A stretch of DNA of 64,000 nucleotides from positions 62,001 to 126,000 of the forward strand of contig NZ_KI632509.1 in the NCBI RefSeq assembly GCF_000504245.1, written 5' to 3'. This stretch comes from Haloechinothrix halophila YIM 93223 (GTDB lineage: Bacteria; Actinomycetota; Actinomycetes; Mycobacteriales; Pseudonocardiaceae). Positions within the stretch are counted from its first letter, which is position 1, and each line of letters opens with the position of its first letter. The position numbers and the translations under genes are program-made. Positions 38,336 through 48,778 of this stretch are shown here, piece by piece. Under the pieces are notes generated by a model. It was not told where the DNA came from. It made no database searches and saw only the letters and a program-made list of their open reading frames with translations.

Positions 38336-38932
38336 TCATGCCACAAGCCCGCGACGGAAGCCGTGCGCGACGGCCTGCGCGCGGTCACGCACGCCGAGCT
38401 TGCGGAACAGTCGACGCGCGTGCGTCTTCACCGTGTCCTCAGAGAGATAAAGCTCACGCCCTATCTGACCATTGCTTTTTCCTTGGCTCATGCCGCGAAG
38501 CACCTGCAGCTCCCGCTCGGTGAGCTGAACACCGGGATCGGAGGGCTGCCGCTGCGACGGCACCGAGGTGCTCGCGAGCGTATGCGCGAGCGCGGCGACC
38601 AACTCCGGACGGGACGCGTCCCACCTGAGGTAGCCCCTCGCGCCACCGGCGATCGCCGCGGCGATGCTTCCGGCGTCGTCCGGCGCACCGAACACGATCA
38701 CGTTCGCCTGGGGGTTTGCTGAGACGAGTCGCCGGGTCGCTTCGACCCCGGTTGGCACGGCGCGCTGGGTACCGACCAGCACGACGTCGACCGGCTGCCG
38801 CGAGAACCGGGAGAGCAACTCGTCACCGTGTGCTACGCAGTCAATGCGACTGACACCGGGCACGGCGGACATCACTCGAGTGAGTCCTTCGCGCACACTG
38901 CGTCGGTCGTCGCAGATCAAGACCGTCGTCAC
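38336..38932 (-). CDS. bldM: BldM-like orphan response regulator without phosphoacceptor Asp
   Basis: 198 residues, close to BldM of Streptomyces (about 200). Receiver domain: VLICDDRRSVREGLTRVMSA, then VDVVLVGTQRAVPTGVEATR, where a Gly stands at the usual phosphorylated Asp. The LuxR-type HTH (LTERELQVLRGMSQGKSNGQ, then IGRELYLSEDTVKTHARRLF) is nearly identical to BldM. In Streptomyces BldM is an atypical regulator of development that acts as homodimer or as heterodimer with WhiI, independent of phosphorylation. Start is GTG at 38932 with GGAAGGA 5 nt upstream. Genomic context (sigD, guaB, groES) also agrees with bldM. Confidence 0.85.
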   Translation of the reverse strand: MTTVLICDDRRSVREGLTRVMSAVPGVSRIDCVAHGDELLSRFSRQPVDVVLVGTQRAVPTGVEATRRLVSANPQANVIVFGAPDDAGSIAAAIAGGARGYLRWDASRPELVAALAHTLASTSVPSQRQPSDPGVQLTERELQVLRGMSQGKSNGQIGRELYLSEDTVKTHARRLFRKLGVRDRAQAVAHGFRRGLVA

Positions 38933-39079
38933 GGGGTTTCCTTCCTGCAGCCGGGTGACGTTCCATAACCCCTATCGGACGCTTTGGGCCCGACCTTGAC
39001 ACGATCCGGTGGCCTTTTTTTAAAGATCTTCGCCCATATGTCTGCACGAGGGGCCGGTTAGGCGTGTTTACCCTGACTT

Positions 39080-40114
39080 TCAGCAGACCTTAGGTACCCA
39101 TGGCGACGCCATCGCCAGGCTCCTACCCAGCGGGTCAGCCCGCCGTAACAGTACGTGCACGATGCTGCCGGCTTCGTGCCGTAACTCGCTCGCAGCGGCA
39201 GCGTCGTCGGTGCCGTTCGCGTCCGAAAGGAGTAACGCTGCGGGCCATGCTAGCGGATACAGGCCGAGTTTCCGGGTGTCATCGCGCACCTGTTCTGCGA
39301 GGGTGATCACCCTCGATGTGTCGGTCATGACACCGGACGACCCGTCAGCCGCGTCCGATTCGCCCGTGTTCTGGCCCGAAGACTCCGATCCCATCGCACC
39401 TGATGCCGCGGCGCTCAGCGCGGCCGCGAGCACCAGATCGGACTTGAGCGCATGCCTCGTGCTGCCGTGTTCCCTGGCGATAGCAGCGGCCCGCTCGGCG
39501 TGCGGACGTGCGGCGGTGGCGGCACCAGCGGCGAGTTCGACCTCCGCCGACACCCAGGCGTATCGGACTCTGGTGCGCCAGCAGGACGGCTCGGATGCCG
39601 CGACCCTGGCCAGTAGCGTGCGTGCCTCCCGCTGGCGGCCGAGCGCCAGGGCGTCCGCGGCGAGTCAGAGGAGGGCGTCGGCGACGGCACCCGCGACGTC
39701 GACACCGTCGGGGTCGACGATGACTGGACTGGGGTCGCGGCCCAGCCCAGTGTCGCCGCCAGCCTCGCCCCTGTCCGGTCCGGCCGCACGGCGTAGCCCA
39801 CCTGCCAGCCGCACACCGCTGATGGCCCGTAGCGCGGCGGCGTCGAACACCCGCGCGTTCGCGTGGCCGCCGAGTTGCCTGCGGTGCGAAGCCAGCGTGC
39901 TCGCCGCGAGCGAGGCGAACACGCGGTCCCGGCAGCCAAGCAGCGGTTCAAGCAGCGCCGCCGCCCGCGCGTAATACCCGCGCGCGCCGAGCACCACGGC
40001 AGCGAGCCAGCGCGGCAGCGGACCGGCTGCTGATGCCTCGGCAACCACGGCAGCTGAGACGGCCAAGTCGCTGCCGAACGCGGCTGCCCGCAACCGGTCC
40101 TCGATGTCAGTCAC
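39080..40114 (-). pseudogene. Rv3415c-like gene broken by an in-frame TGA
   Basis: One continuous frame reads from GTG at 40114 (VTDIEDRLRAAAFGSDLAVS) to a stop at 39080, interrupted only by TGA at 39665-39667. Before it the frame ends VAGAVADALL; behind it LAADALALGRQREARTLLAR continues the same helical-repeat (TPR-like) sequence. The intact product would have about 343 residues, the size of the hypothetical protein located at this place in other actinomycetes. One base change (GGA or CGA to TGA) explains the break. A second start could restart translation at 39553, so two fragments may be made. A sequencing error is possible. Confidence 0.75.
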
Positions 40115-40192
40115 CCGCTCAGTATGGGCGCGCCTCGCCGCGGCCCGCCCACCACTGCACGACAGCGCCAAACAGGGCCAGCAGCGCCGCCC

Positions 40193-41389
40193 TTACGGCG
40201 CGCCAGGCAGCACGTACGACACCCGCTCCACCGCGGTAGGCAGGCCGCTGAGCAGTTCCACGGTCGCCGGCAGCCGCTGACCGTCCCAGCCAGGTCCGCA
40301 CGCGAACAGCCTGCTGCGCTGCTTGCCTCGTGTCAGCCGGCTGAACAGCGCCGGATCGATCGCGCCTTCCCGCTGCGCCCACAGCACGACAGCTGCTGGC
40401 ATCGTGCGGCGCACCGTCGCGACCAAGACGTCGGCGGGCAGCGCGACGCTGTAAACCAGGGTGTCGATCCGCTTACGGGCGAGTGCGGCGGCGAGCACAT
40501 GCACCGCGAGTCCAGCCCGCTCCGGGCGGGGACACGCCAGCAGCACCGGGTGGTGGTTGCGCGGTCGCTCCACGAGCGGTGCCGCCCTGGTAAACGCGCC
40601 AAGCGCCAGCTCGACAAGCAGGTAGCGCGCTTCCGTGCTCGACCGTCCGCGCCAACCGGAGCCGAGCGCGGACAGCACCGGCCGCACCACGTGTTCCCAG
40701 GCGAGCAGCGGCCCGTACCTGCCAACCGCTTCGGCGAGCACCTGCTGCACCATGCGGACGTCGAGGGCGATCGTGGCCGCGCTCAGCCGCCGGGCGAGCC
40801 GCGTATGGCCGACGTCCTCCCGCACGTGGTACCCGGCGTACGACGGCTCATGGCGGGAGTTTTGCTGGGTCGGCACGGCGCCCGCGAGCTCGAGCGCGGG
40901 GTCGTCGAGTGCGACGGGCTCGGTGTTCGCAGCGCTGGTGTCGCTGTCCAGGGCGTACTGGGCCGCCTCTGCCGTTGACGCACCGGACAACAGCGCCCGC
41001 TGCATCACTTCCAACCGAGCGATGTCGCGCGGCGAGTAACGGCGGTGCTTGCCGTTGGTGTGACGGCTTGGGCCGAGGCCATATCGCCGGTCCCAGGTCC
41101 GCAGCGTCGCCGGAGCGACACCGAGCCTGCGCGCGACGGCGGCGACCGGCAGCGTCGGTTCCCCCGACACAGGCTCACTATCAGGGCAGTTATCCCCAGG
41201 TTTGCCCCCATCTGGTGGGTTATCCACAACGCTGTCCACAGCTGGGGCGGCGATACCAGTTAAGCCCGCGGCCGATCGCGTCTCATCGGCCGCGGGCTCG
41301 GTGTCCCGTTCCCGCTTCGGGGAGGTCCCGGCTCGCACGTCACCAATATCCCGGCGGCACCGAAAGCCAGCAACCGGAAGAACAGCCAC
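40193..41389 (-). CDS. MerR-type regulator with cobalamin-binding-like C-terminal domain
   Basis: 398 residues in the longest form. The conserved part begins about residue 78 (TLPVAAVARRLGVAPATLRT), so translation may start nearer; the first 75 residues are low-complexity. The MerR HTH is followed by WDRRYGLGPSRHTNGKHRRY. A helical region (RMVQQVLAEAVGRYGPLLAW) and a Rossmann-like domain (PVLLACPRPERAGLAVHVLA) resemble the B12-binding domains of CarH/LitR light-dependent repressors. The histidine of the E-x-H-x-x-G cobalamin motif is missing, so B12 binding is unlikely. It is divergent from the whiB gene. Confidence 0.82.
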   Translation of the reverse strand: MAVLPVAGFRCRRDIGDVRAGTSPKRERDTEPAADETRSAAGLTGIAAPAVDSVVDNPPDGGKPGDNCPDSEPVSGEPTLPVAAVARRLGVAPATLRTWDRRYGLGPSRHTNGKHRRYSPRDIARLEVMQRALLSGASTAEAAQYALDSDTSAANTEPVALDDPALELAGAVPTQQNSRHEPSYAGYHVREDVGHTRLARRLSAATIALDVRMVQQVLAEAVGRYGPLLAWEHVVRPVLSALGSGWRGRSSTEARYLLVELALGAFTRAAPLVERPRNHHPVLLACPRPERAGLAVHVLAAALARKRIDTLVYSVALPADVLVATVRRTMPAAVVLWAQREGAIDPALFSRLTRGKQRSRLFACGPGWDGQRLPATVELLSGLPTAVERVSYVLPGAP

Positions 41390-41629
41390 AGAACCAAAGT
41401 GAATTAATTACGGAATTCGGCGATTCCGACTTGACATGTGCCCTCCAATGCCAAGTCGATCTCCGATTTCATCACTCAAGCAGGGGATACCTAATGAATG
41501 AATCCCCCGAGCACTCTTGAACAAGTATTGGCGCGGTTCTAACGTTACGGCCATTGCACCAAATGGAGCAATCCACTCGTCGCAGAGCAGCACAACACAC
41601 CCACCGGCTACTGGTGAAGGCGGAAACCC

Positions 41630-41932
41630 ATGGCAGACACGCGAAGGCTTCCTGGCCCCAACGCGGACGTGTGGGACTGGCAACTGGAGGGCTCCTGCCG
41701 GGGGCTGGATAGCGCGTTTTTCTTCCATCCCGACGGGGAACGAGGCCCGGCGCGGGCGCGGCGCGAGGCGAAAGCGAAAGCGATTTGCCAAACGTGTCCC
41801 GTGCTTCAACTTTGCCGCGCGCACGCCCTCAAGGTGCACGAGCCGTACGGCATCTGGGGCGGTCTTTCCGAATCAGAACGCGAAGCGATTATCAAAGCGA
41901 GCAAGCGGCAACTCGCGCTCACCGCGACCTGA
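41630..41932 (+). CDS. whiB3: WhiB family iron-sulfur regulator (WhiB3-like)
   Basis: 100 residues. Four cysteines (Cys23, Cys53, Cys56, Cys62; AICQTCPVLQLC) bind a 4Fe-4S cluster, followed by the GIWGG turn and a basic C-terminus (IIKASKRQLAL). The N-terminal LPGPNADVWDWQLEGSCRG fits WhiB3, a redox-responsive partner of the principal sigma factor. Its place between a regulatory cluster and groEL matches Rv3416. The ATG has GAAGG about 10 nt upstream. A strong bidirectional hairpin follows the gene. Confidence 0.88.
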   Translation: MADTRRLPGPNADVWDWQLEGSCRGLDSAFFFHPDGERGPARARREAKAKAICQTCPVLQLCRAHALKVHEPYGIWGGLSESEREAIIKASKRQLALTAT

Positions 41933-41981
41933 CCCGGCCACTCGACCGGGCGCGGCTCATCGCGTGTCCGGCATGGCACAG

Positions 41982-42026
41982 ACGACGGGGCGGCCCTCCC
42001 TGCTGCGGGAGTGGCCGCCCCGTCGT
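41982..42026. terminator. Bidirectional terminator hairpin between whiB and groEL
   Basis: Arms at 41982-42000 and 42007-42026 (ACGACGGGGCGGCC with complement, plus inner CTCCC/GGGAG) form a stem of about 19 bp with a single bulge and a 6-nt loop. It lies between two convergent genes. Confidence 0.8.
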
Positions 42027-42041
42027 GTGAGTGACGTCGGC

Positions 42042-43763
<1,722 letters not shown>

Positions 43764-43780
43764 TCACTCGGCATAGGTCG

Positions 43781-44074
43781 TCAGTTAACGACGGCCAGCA
43801 CGTCACGGGCGGACAGGATCAAGTACTCCTCACCGTTGTACTTGACCTCGGTACCGCCGAACTTCGAGTAGATGACGACGTCGCCTTCCTTGACATCCAC
43901 CGGGATGCGGTTGCCCTTGTCGTCGAACTTGCCCGGGCCTACGGCCAGGACCTTGCCCTCCTGGGGCTTTTCCTTCGCGGTGTCGGGGATGACGAGGCCG
44001 GAAGCCGTCGTCTCCTCGGCCTCGCTCGTCTGGACAACGATCTTGTCCTCGAGCGGTTTGATGTTCACGCTCAC
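43781..44074 (-). CDS. groES: 10-kDa co-chaperonin GroES
   Basis: 97 residues from GTG at 44074, 8 nt behind GGAGG; the frame is open five codons further. It caps the GroEL cage. Seen are [20 protein letters not shown], the mobile loop [20 protein letters not shown], the roof segment [20 protein letters not shown], and [20 protein letters not shown] at the end. It is the first gene of groES-groEL under a CIRCE-regulated promoter. Confidence 0.96.
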   Translation of the reverse strand: MSVNIKPLEDKIVVQTSEAEETTASGLVIPDTAKEKPQEGKVLAVGPGKFDDKGNRIPVDVKEGDVVIYSKFGGTEVKYNGEEYLILSARDVLAVVN

Positions 44075-44172
44075 CGGGTTGACCTCCACGGTCGCATAAG
44101 CGTCGGATCGGATAAGGGATTACGACTCCCACCCCCGTCGTCGCGGGTGCCGGGCGTGTTCATCGCATGCGC

Positions 44173-44207
44173 TTAGCACTCTAGCTAGGCGAGTGCTAGC
44201 CGTGCAA
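44173..44207 (-). promoter_or_regulatory. CIRCE element overlapping the groES promoter
   Basis: TTAGCACTC-N9-GAGTGCTAG at 44173-44199 matches the HrcA operator CIRCE with one change. On the minus strand TTGCAC (44207-44202) and TAGAGT (44183-44178) are 18 bp apart and form a good sigma-A promoter, with the operator covering the spacer and the -10 region. Heat-inducible control by HrcA is expected. Confidence 0.93.
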
Positions 44208-44784
44208 CTAGGGTTCGATCCAATCGGCTGAAATCTCTTTTTCGCAGGGCTCGCGGGCGGGCCCAAGACGACGTCTTCCGCTGCCCGCTGCCTGCCCTCC
44301 TGGGCCTCTTCACCCCCGCCCTGCCGCCGCCGTCCACGCCCTGACCACGCCGAACGTGGTCGTCGGTGTGCTGCCCAGGGTATCGCTCCGCCACGCCACC
44401 CGCCCGATGCCGCGCGCCGTCACGCGGCGAAAGACGCCTTCGCTGCGTTGGACTGAAAGACGCTTTCGCCTCGGCTTGCCGACCAAAGTTGATCAACTCC
44501 CTGCGCGCTGCGACCACACAGTGACTGTTTTGTCGGATTCTCGTGGTCACAGCGCGCAGTAAGTTGATCAACAACGCGCACGGGCGGGCGCAACCGGTGT
44601 AACGGGTACGACAGAGACGCCCGCACTACCCGGCGCCCCAGTCCCGGCACGGGGCACCCGCCGCGTCTTCGGAGCGGGCATCGGACGTTCATCCCGTCGT
44701 CACCCGATCAGGCACTTTCCGCTCACCACGGGCGATCAACCTGAAGCCGCACTGGCTGTCGATCACCCGTGGGGAGACCACCAC
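44208..44784. other. 577-bp intergenic region between the groES promoter and the phoD gene
   Basis: No gene is supported here. Contents: a low-complexity CT-rich stretch (44270-44340), a small hairpin repeat at 44426-44467 with GGCGAAAG and CTTTCGCC ends, the 85-bp palindromic element (44489-44573), and the phoD leader with a GGGGAG ribosome site near 44774. Confidence 0.7.
44489..44573. repeat. 85-bp palindromic repeat element, copy 2
   Basis: Arms at 44489-44518 and 44544-44573 pair over 30 bp with three mismatches (GTTGATCAACTCCCTGCGCG at the left end). It has exactly the same length as copy 1 at 31229-31313 and matches it along the arms and, in reverse orientation, through much of the centre. 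Confidence 0.88.
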
Positions 44785-46422
44785 ATGACCGAGTCGCGTG
44801 ACCACAACCCCCGAACCACTACCCGCCGTTCCGCTTTGCGATACGGCGCGGCCCTCAGCGCCGCGACCGGCGCTGCGGCCACCGGACTCGAGCTGCCCGC
44901 CGTGGCAGAGCCCGGCAGTCCCGGACACAGCCCAGGCAGCAACCAGGGCGCTGGCCGTGGCCTCACTACCGACCCGTTCACCCTCGGCGTCGCCTCCGGT
45001 GAGCCGGACGCCACCAGCGTCGTGCTCTGGACCCGCCTCGCACCTCGTCCGCTCGCCGAAGACGGCCTCGGCGGCATGCCGCACCGCAACGTCGAAGTGC
45101 GGTGGGAGCTCGCCACTGACGAGCGGTTCCGCGGCGTCGTCCGGCGCGGCCACGCGACCACCGGCCCGGAAGCCGGGTTCGCCGTCCACATCGAGGCGGC
45201 GGGATTGCGGCCGGGCTGGGAGTACTTCTACCGCTTCCGCGTCGGCCGCTACGTTTCGCCGGTCGGCCGCACCCGCACCACCCCCGCGCTTGGCACGCTC
45301 GGCTCCGCGCTTGCGATGAGCTTCGCCTCCTGCTCGCAGTACGAGCACGGCTACTTCACCGCCTACCGGTACCTCGCCGCCGACGAGCCCGACCTCGTGC
45401 TGCACCTTGGCGACTACCTGTACGAGTATCCGGCCAACACCTACGTCTCGCCCGACGGCAACGTGCGCGACCACGTCGGACCCGAGATGGAGTCGCTTGC
45501 CGAGTACCGGCAGCGCCACGCCCAGTACCGCGCCGACACGGATCTGCAAGCGGCGCACGCCATCGCCCCGTGGCTGGTCGTCTGGGACGACCACGAGGTC
45601 GACAACAACTGGGCGGGCGACGTCTACGAGAAGCCGCACATCCCGCAGCCGAACTTCATCCAACGCCGCGCCAACGCGTTCCAGGCGTACTACGAGAACA
45701 TGCCGCTGCGCGCCCGCAACCGGCCGGACGGTTCTGCGATGCGGCTCTACCGCGCGGTGTCGTGGGGTTCGCTGGCGACGTTCCACATGCTCGACACCCG
45801 GCAGTACCGCGACGACCAGGCGTGCGGCGACGGCTGGAAGGTGTGCGAAGACGCCAAGGACCCGGCGCGCACCATCACAGGCGACGACCAGGAAGCCTGG
45901 CTGCTGGACAACTTCCGCTCGTCGACGTCGCGCTGGGACATCCTCGGCCAGCAGGTGTTCTTCGCGAGGCGCACCAGCGCGACCGGCAAGAACAGCATGG
46001 ACGGCTGGGACGGCTACCGGGGCTCGCAGGAGCGGATCAGCGAGGGATGGGTCGACGCTGGCGTACGCAACCCGGTCGTGCTCACCGGCGACGTCCACAC
46101 CCACTGGGCGAACGAGCTGAAGGCCAACTACGCCGACCCTGACTCCGACGTCATCGGCACCGAGCTGGTCACAACGTCGATCGCCTCCGGTGGCAACGGC
46201 AGCGACTCCGATCCGGCGGACAACCCGACGCTGGAGCGCAACCCGCACATCAAGTTCTACAACCGGCAGCGCGGCTATGTCCGCACCCGGATCAGCCGGG
46301 ACGCCATGGACGTCGACTTCCGCGTGCTGGACACCGTGACCGATCGGAACGGCACGGCGAACACCCGTGCATCGTTCCGCATCCACGACCGTCGGCCGGG
46401 CCTTGACCCGCTGACGCACTGA
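44785..46422 (+). CDS. phoD: PhoD-type alkaline phosphatase, Tat-exported
   Basis: 545 residues. The N-terminus has a twin-arginine signal, TTRRSALRYGAALSAATGAA. The PhoD N-terminal domain contains FTLGVASGEPDATSVVLWTR, and the metallophosphatase domain contains SCSQYEHGYFTAYRYLA, LVLHLGDYLYEYPAN, WDDHEVDNNWAG, LDTRQYRDDQ and LTGDVHTHWANEL; these Cys, Asp, Tyr, Asn and His residues bind the Fe/Ca centre. It releases phosphate from diesters and monoesters outside the cell. It is a single-gene unit with GGGGAGACCACC upstream of the ATG. No Pho box was identified. Confidence 0.94.
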   Translation: MTESRDHNPRTTTRRSALRYGAALSAATGAAATGLELPAVAEPGSPGHSPGSNQGAGRGLTTDPFTLGVASGEPDATSVVLWTRLAPRPLAEDGLGGMPHRNVEVRWELATDERFRGVVRRGHATTGPEAGFAVHIEAAGLRPGWEYFYRFRVGRYVSPVGRTRTTPALGTLGSALAMSFASCSQYEHGYFTAYRYLAADEPDLVLHLGDYLYEYPANTYVSPDGNVRDHVGPEMESLAEYRQRHAQYRADTDLQAAHAIAPWLVVWDDHEVDNNWAGDVYEKPHIPQPNFIQRRANAFQAYYENMPLRARNRPDGSAMRLYRAVSWGSLATFHMLDTRQYRDDQACGDGWKVCEDAKDPARTITGDDQEAWLLDNFRSSTSRWDILGQQVFFARRTSATGKNSMDGWDGYRGSQERISEGWVDAGVRNPVVLTGDVHTHWANELKANYADPDSDVIGTELVTTSIASGGNGSDSDPADNPTLERNPHIKFYNRQRGYVRTRISRDAMDVDFRVLDTVTDRNGTANTRASFRIHDRRPGLDPLTH

Positions 46423-46455
46423 ACGACGCCTTCGCTGCGGTGAGCGCGGTGGCTC

Positions 46456-47535
46456 CTAGCGCACCGTCACCGTGCTCACCGGCAGCGCCGGGGTCCCGGA
46501 GAAGTCCAGCGGGGACGCCGGTAGGTCGGCCGCGACGACGTGCGCGCCGAGTGCGGCGATCATCGCGCCGTTGTCCGTGCACAGCCGGGGACGGGGCACC
46601 CGCAGCTCGATCCCGGCCGCCTCACAGCGTTCCCGCGCCAGCGCGGACAGCCGGGAGTTCGCGGCGACGCCGCCGGAGATCACCATCGTCCCGATGCCGT
46701 ACTCCCGTGCGGCCGCGACGGCCTTCATGGTGAGCACGTCGGCCACCGCCTCCTGGAACGACGCGCAGACGTCGGGAACCGGTATCGACTCGCCGTTCCG
46801 CTCGGCCGCTTCGATCCAGCGGGCCACCGCGGTCTTGAGCCCGGAGAACGAGAAGTCGAACGGCGCGTCGCGAGGACCCGTCATGCCGCGGGGGAACGCG
46901 ATCGCCTCCGGGTCGCCCTCGCGTGCGGCCTTGTCGATCGGCGGCCCGCCGGGGTACGGCAGCCCCACGATGCGCGCGACCTTGTCGTACGCCTCCCCCG
47001 CCGCGTCATCCACTGTGGACCCGAGTTCGGTGATCTTGCTGGCGACGTCGTCCACCCGCAGCAGCTGGGTGTGCCCGCCGGAGACCAGCAGCGCGAGGCA
47101 CGGCCTCGGCAGCGGCCCGTGCTCAAGCGTGTCCACCGCGACGTGGCCAGCCAGGTGGTTCACCCCATACAGCGGGACGTCGAGCGCGGCGGCGTAGGCC
47201 TTCGCGGCTGCGACACCGACCAACAGCGCACCGGCCAGACCAGGCCCAGCCGTCACCGCGATGGCGTCCACATCAGACAACGTGAGGCCCGCGGTGGCCA
47301 GTGCCCTGCGCGCCGTGGGCGCCATCGCCTCGAGATGCGCGCGGCTGGCCACCTCGGGCACCACACCGCCGTAGCGGGCGTGCAGCTCGACGCTGGACGC
47401 GACCTCGTCGGCCAGCAGCTCAACGCGTGGCCCCGTCGCGGTGGCGTCGGCGGCGTCGTTTTCGGAGAGCCGCACCAGCCCGACGCCGGTCTCGTCACAC
47501 GACGTCTCGATTCCCATGATGACTCTGGACATCAC
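46456..47535 (-). CDS. tsaD: tRNA N6-adenosine threonylcarbamoyltransferase TsaD
   Basis: 359 residues of the Kae1/Qri7 family. It transfers threonylcarbamoyl to A37 of ANN-decoding tRNAs (t6A). Seen are [36 protein letters not shown], the metal-binding [20 protein letters not shown] with two His, [13 protein letters not shown], and [12 protein letters not shown]. The usual second ATG start pair is used at 47535, overlapping the rimI stop by 4 nt. The unit is tsaB-rimI-tsaD. Confidence 0.96.
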   Translation of the reverse strand: MMSRVIMGIETSCDETGVGLVRLSENDAADATATGPRVELLADEVASSVELHARYGGVVPEVASRAHLEAMAPTARRALATAGLTLSDVDAIAVTAGPGLAGALLVGVAAAKAYAAALDVPLYGVNHLAGHVAVDTLEHGPLPRPCLALLVSGGHTQLLRVDDVASKITELGSTVDDAAGEAYDKVARIVGLPYPGGPPIDKAAREGDPEAIAFPRGMTGPRDAPFDFSFSGLKTAVARWIEAAERNGESIPVPDVCASFQEAVADVLTMKAVAAAREYGIGTMVISGGVAANSRLSALARERCEAAGIELRVPRPRLCTDNGAMIAALGAHVVAADLPASPLDFSGTPALPVSTVTVR

Positions 47536-48056
47536 ACCTCGTCCTGTGACTCGTCCGACGCGGACACTGACTCCGACACCGGAGGCCTGCGCATGGTGTA
47601 GGCGTCTGCGCCGGAAGGCTGGTAGTAGCCCTTGCGCACGCCCACCCGCGTGAAGCCGTACTTCTCGTACAGCGCGATCGCGGCGTCGTTGTCGGTCCTG
47701 ACTTCAAGAAACACCGGCGCGTCCACGTCGTCAGCCTTCGTGAGCAGCGCGGCGAGCAGGGCGTCGCCGATGCCGTAGCCCTGCCACTGCGGGACGACGC
47801 CGATGGTGTGCACCTCGGTCTCGTAGCTGCCCCGGTTGCCGAGTATCGCCAGCCCGCCATAACCGAGCAGCACGCCGTCGCCGTCGTACGCGCCGAGGTA
47901 GTACGCGCCGGAGTTCAGCTCCGCCCGAAACGCCGCCGCGCTCCACGGGTCGTCGCCGGGGAACAGCAGGTGCTCGATCTCCACGCAGCGCGGGATGTCC
48001 GACCGCCGCAGCGGCGCCAGCGTCGCGGGACCGGGCGCACGTTCACTCGCGGTCAT
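47532..48056 (-). CDS. rimI: Ribosomal protein S18 alanine N-acetyltransferase RimI
   Basis: 174 residues of the GNAT fold. Motif [21 protein letters not shown], holds the acetyl-CoA loop (Q-x-x-G-x-G), and [20 protein letters not shown] is the C-terminal strand with the conserved Tyr. It probably acetylates the S18 N-terminus, but actinobacterial RimI accepts other substrates and is often associated with TsaD. It overlaps tsaB and tsaD by 4 nt on either side. Confidence 0.93.
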   Translation of the reverse strand: MTASERAPGPATLAPLRRSDIPRCVEIEHLLFPGDDPWSAAAFRAELNSGAYYLGAYDGDGVLLGYGGLAILGNRGSYETEVHTIGVVPQWQGYGIGDALLAALLTKADDVDAPVFLEVRTDNDAAIALYEKYGFTRVGVRKGYYQPSGADAYTMRRPPVSESVSASDESQDEV

Positions 48057-48715
48057 CGCGATACCTCCGTGACGCGTTTGCGCTCGCCGGGCTCGGCCGC
48101 GTCAGGGCGGCGCAGGTACAGCGGAGTGAGCGGCTCCGGTTCCCCGCGCGCCATGACGGAGCTGGCGGCCGCGCGCGCAAGGCCGTTGGTGGTCGGGTAG
48201 CTCGGCTCATTGGCCGTGTCGGTGAGCATCGCACCCGCCTGGCCGACGACCCGCGCGCCACCGATGTCGATGTCCGCTGGCGGGCTCACCGCAGGCCCCG
48301 CCTCGCGAGTGCCGTCCGCGGCGTAGCGCGCCCAGTAGACCTCCCGCCTGCGCGCGTCGGTCGCGACCAACAGCGGCGTCCCGGTACCTGCCTCGGCGGC
48401 GATGGCGTCCAGGCTGCACACGGGATACGCGGGGATGTCGAGCGCGTGCGCCAGCGAGGCCGCGGTGACCATCCCGGCACGCAACCCGGTGAACGGCCCT
48501 GGACCGATGCCGCACACCACGGCATCCAGGTCGCTCAGCGCGACCCCCGCGGTGCTGGCGGCATCCTTCAGATGCGGCGTCAGCAGCTCGCCGTGGGCAC
48601 GAGGGTTGATGGTGACGCGCTCGGCGAGCACGTCCACCGCGCCCGACGTCTCATCGAGCGCGACAAGGCCCGCCGTGACTGCGGGCGTCGAGGTGTCCAG
48701 CGCGAGGAGTAACAC
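48053..48715 (-). CDS. tsaB: t6A biosynthesis partner TsaB
   Basis: 220 residues from GTG at 48715 (LLLALDTSTPAVTAGLVALD), the normal family start; the frame is open much further upstream but that sequence belongs antisense to the matB gene. TsaB is an ASKHA-fold, catalytically inactive TsaD paralogue that assembles the TsaBDE complex. Seen are DAVVCGIGPGPFTGLRAGMV and VCSLDAIAAEAG. AGGAG is only 2 nt upstream, so initiation may be weak. The stop overlaps rimI by 4 nt. Confidence 0.93.
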   Translation of the reverse strand: MLLLALDTSTPAVTAGLVALDETSGAVDVLAERVTINPRAHGELLTPHLKDAASTAGVALSDLDAVVCGIGPGPFTGLRAGMVTAASLAHALDIPAYPVCSLDAIAAEAGTGTPLLVATDARRREVYWARYAADGTREAGPAVSPPADIDIGGARVVGQAGAMLTDTANEPSYPTTNGLARAAASSVMARGEPEPLTPLYLRRPDAAEPGERKRVTEVSR

Positions 48716-48778
48716 AACTCCTAAGCCTACGACCACCGGCGATGGCACCGCGCACCCGCCAGTGGCAGAGTCGATCGC

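Noticed and set aside
39665-39667. Selenocysteine reading of the in-frame TGA
   Set aside because: No SECIS-like hairpin was evident directly behind the codon and the family is not a redox enzyme. A nonsense mutation is simpler.
44689-46419. Minus-strand frame opposite phoD
   Set aside because: PhoD has its Tat signal and all metal-site motifs on the plus strand; the opposite frame has none.
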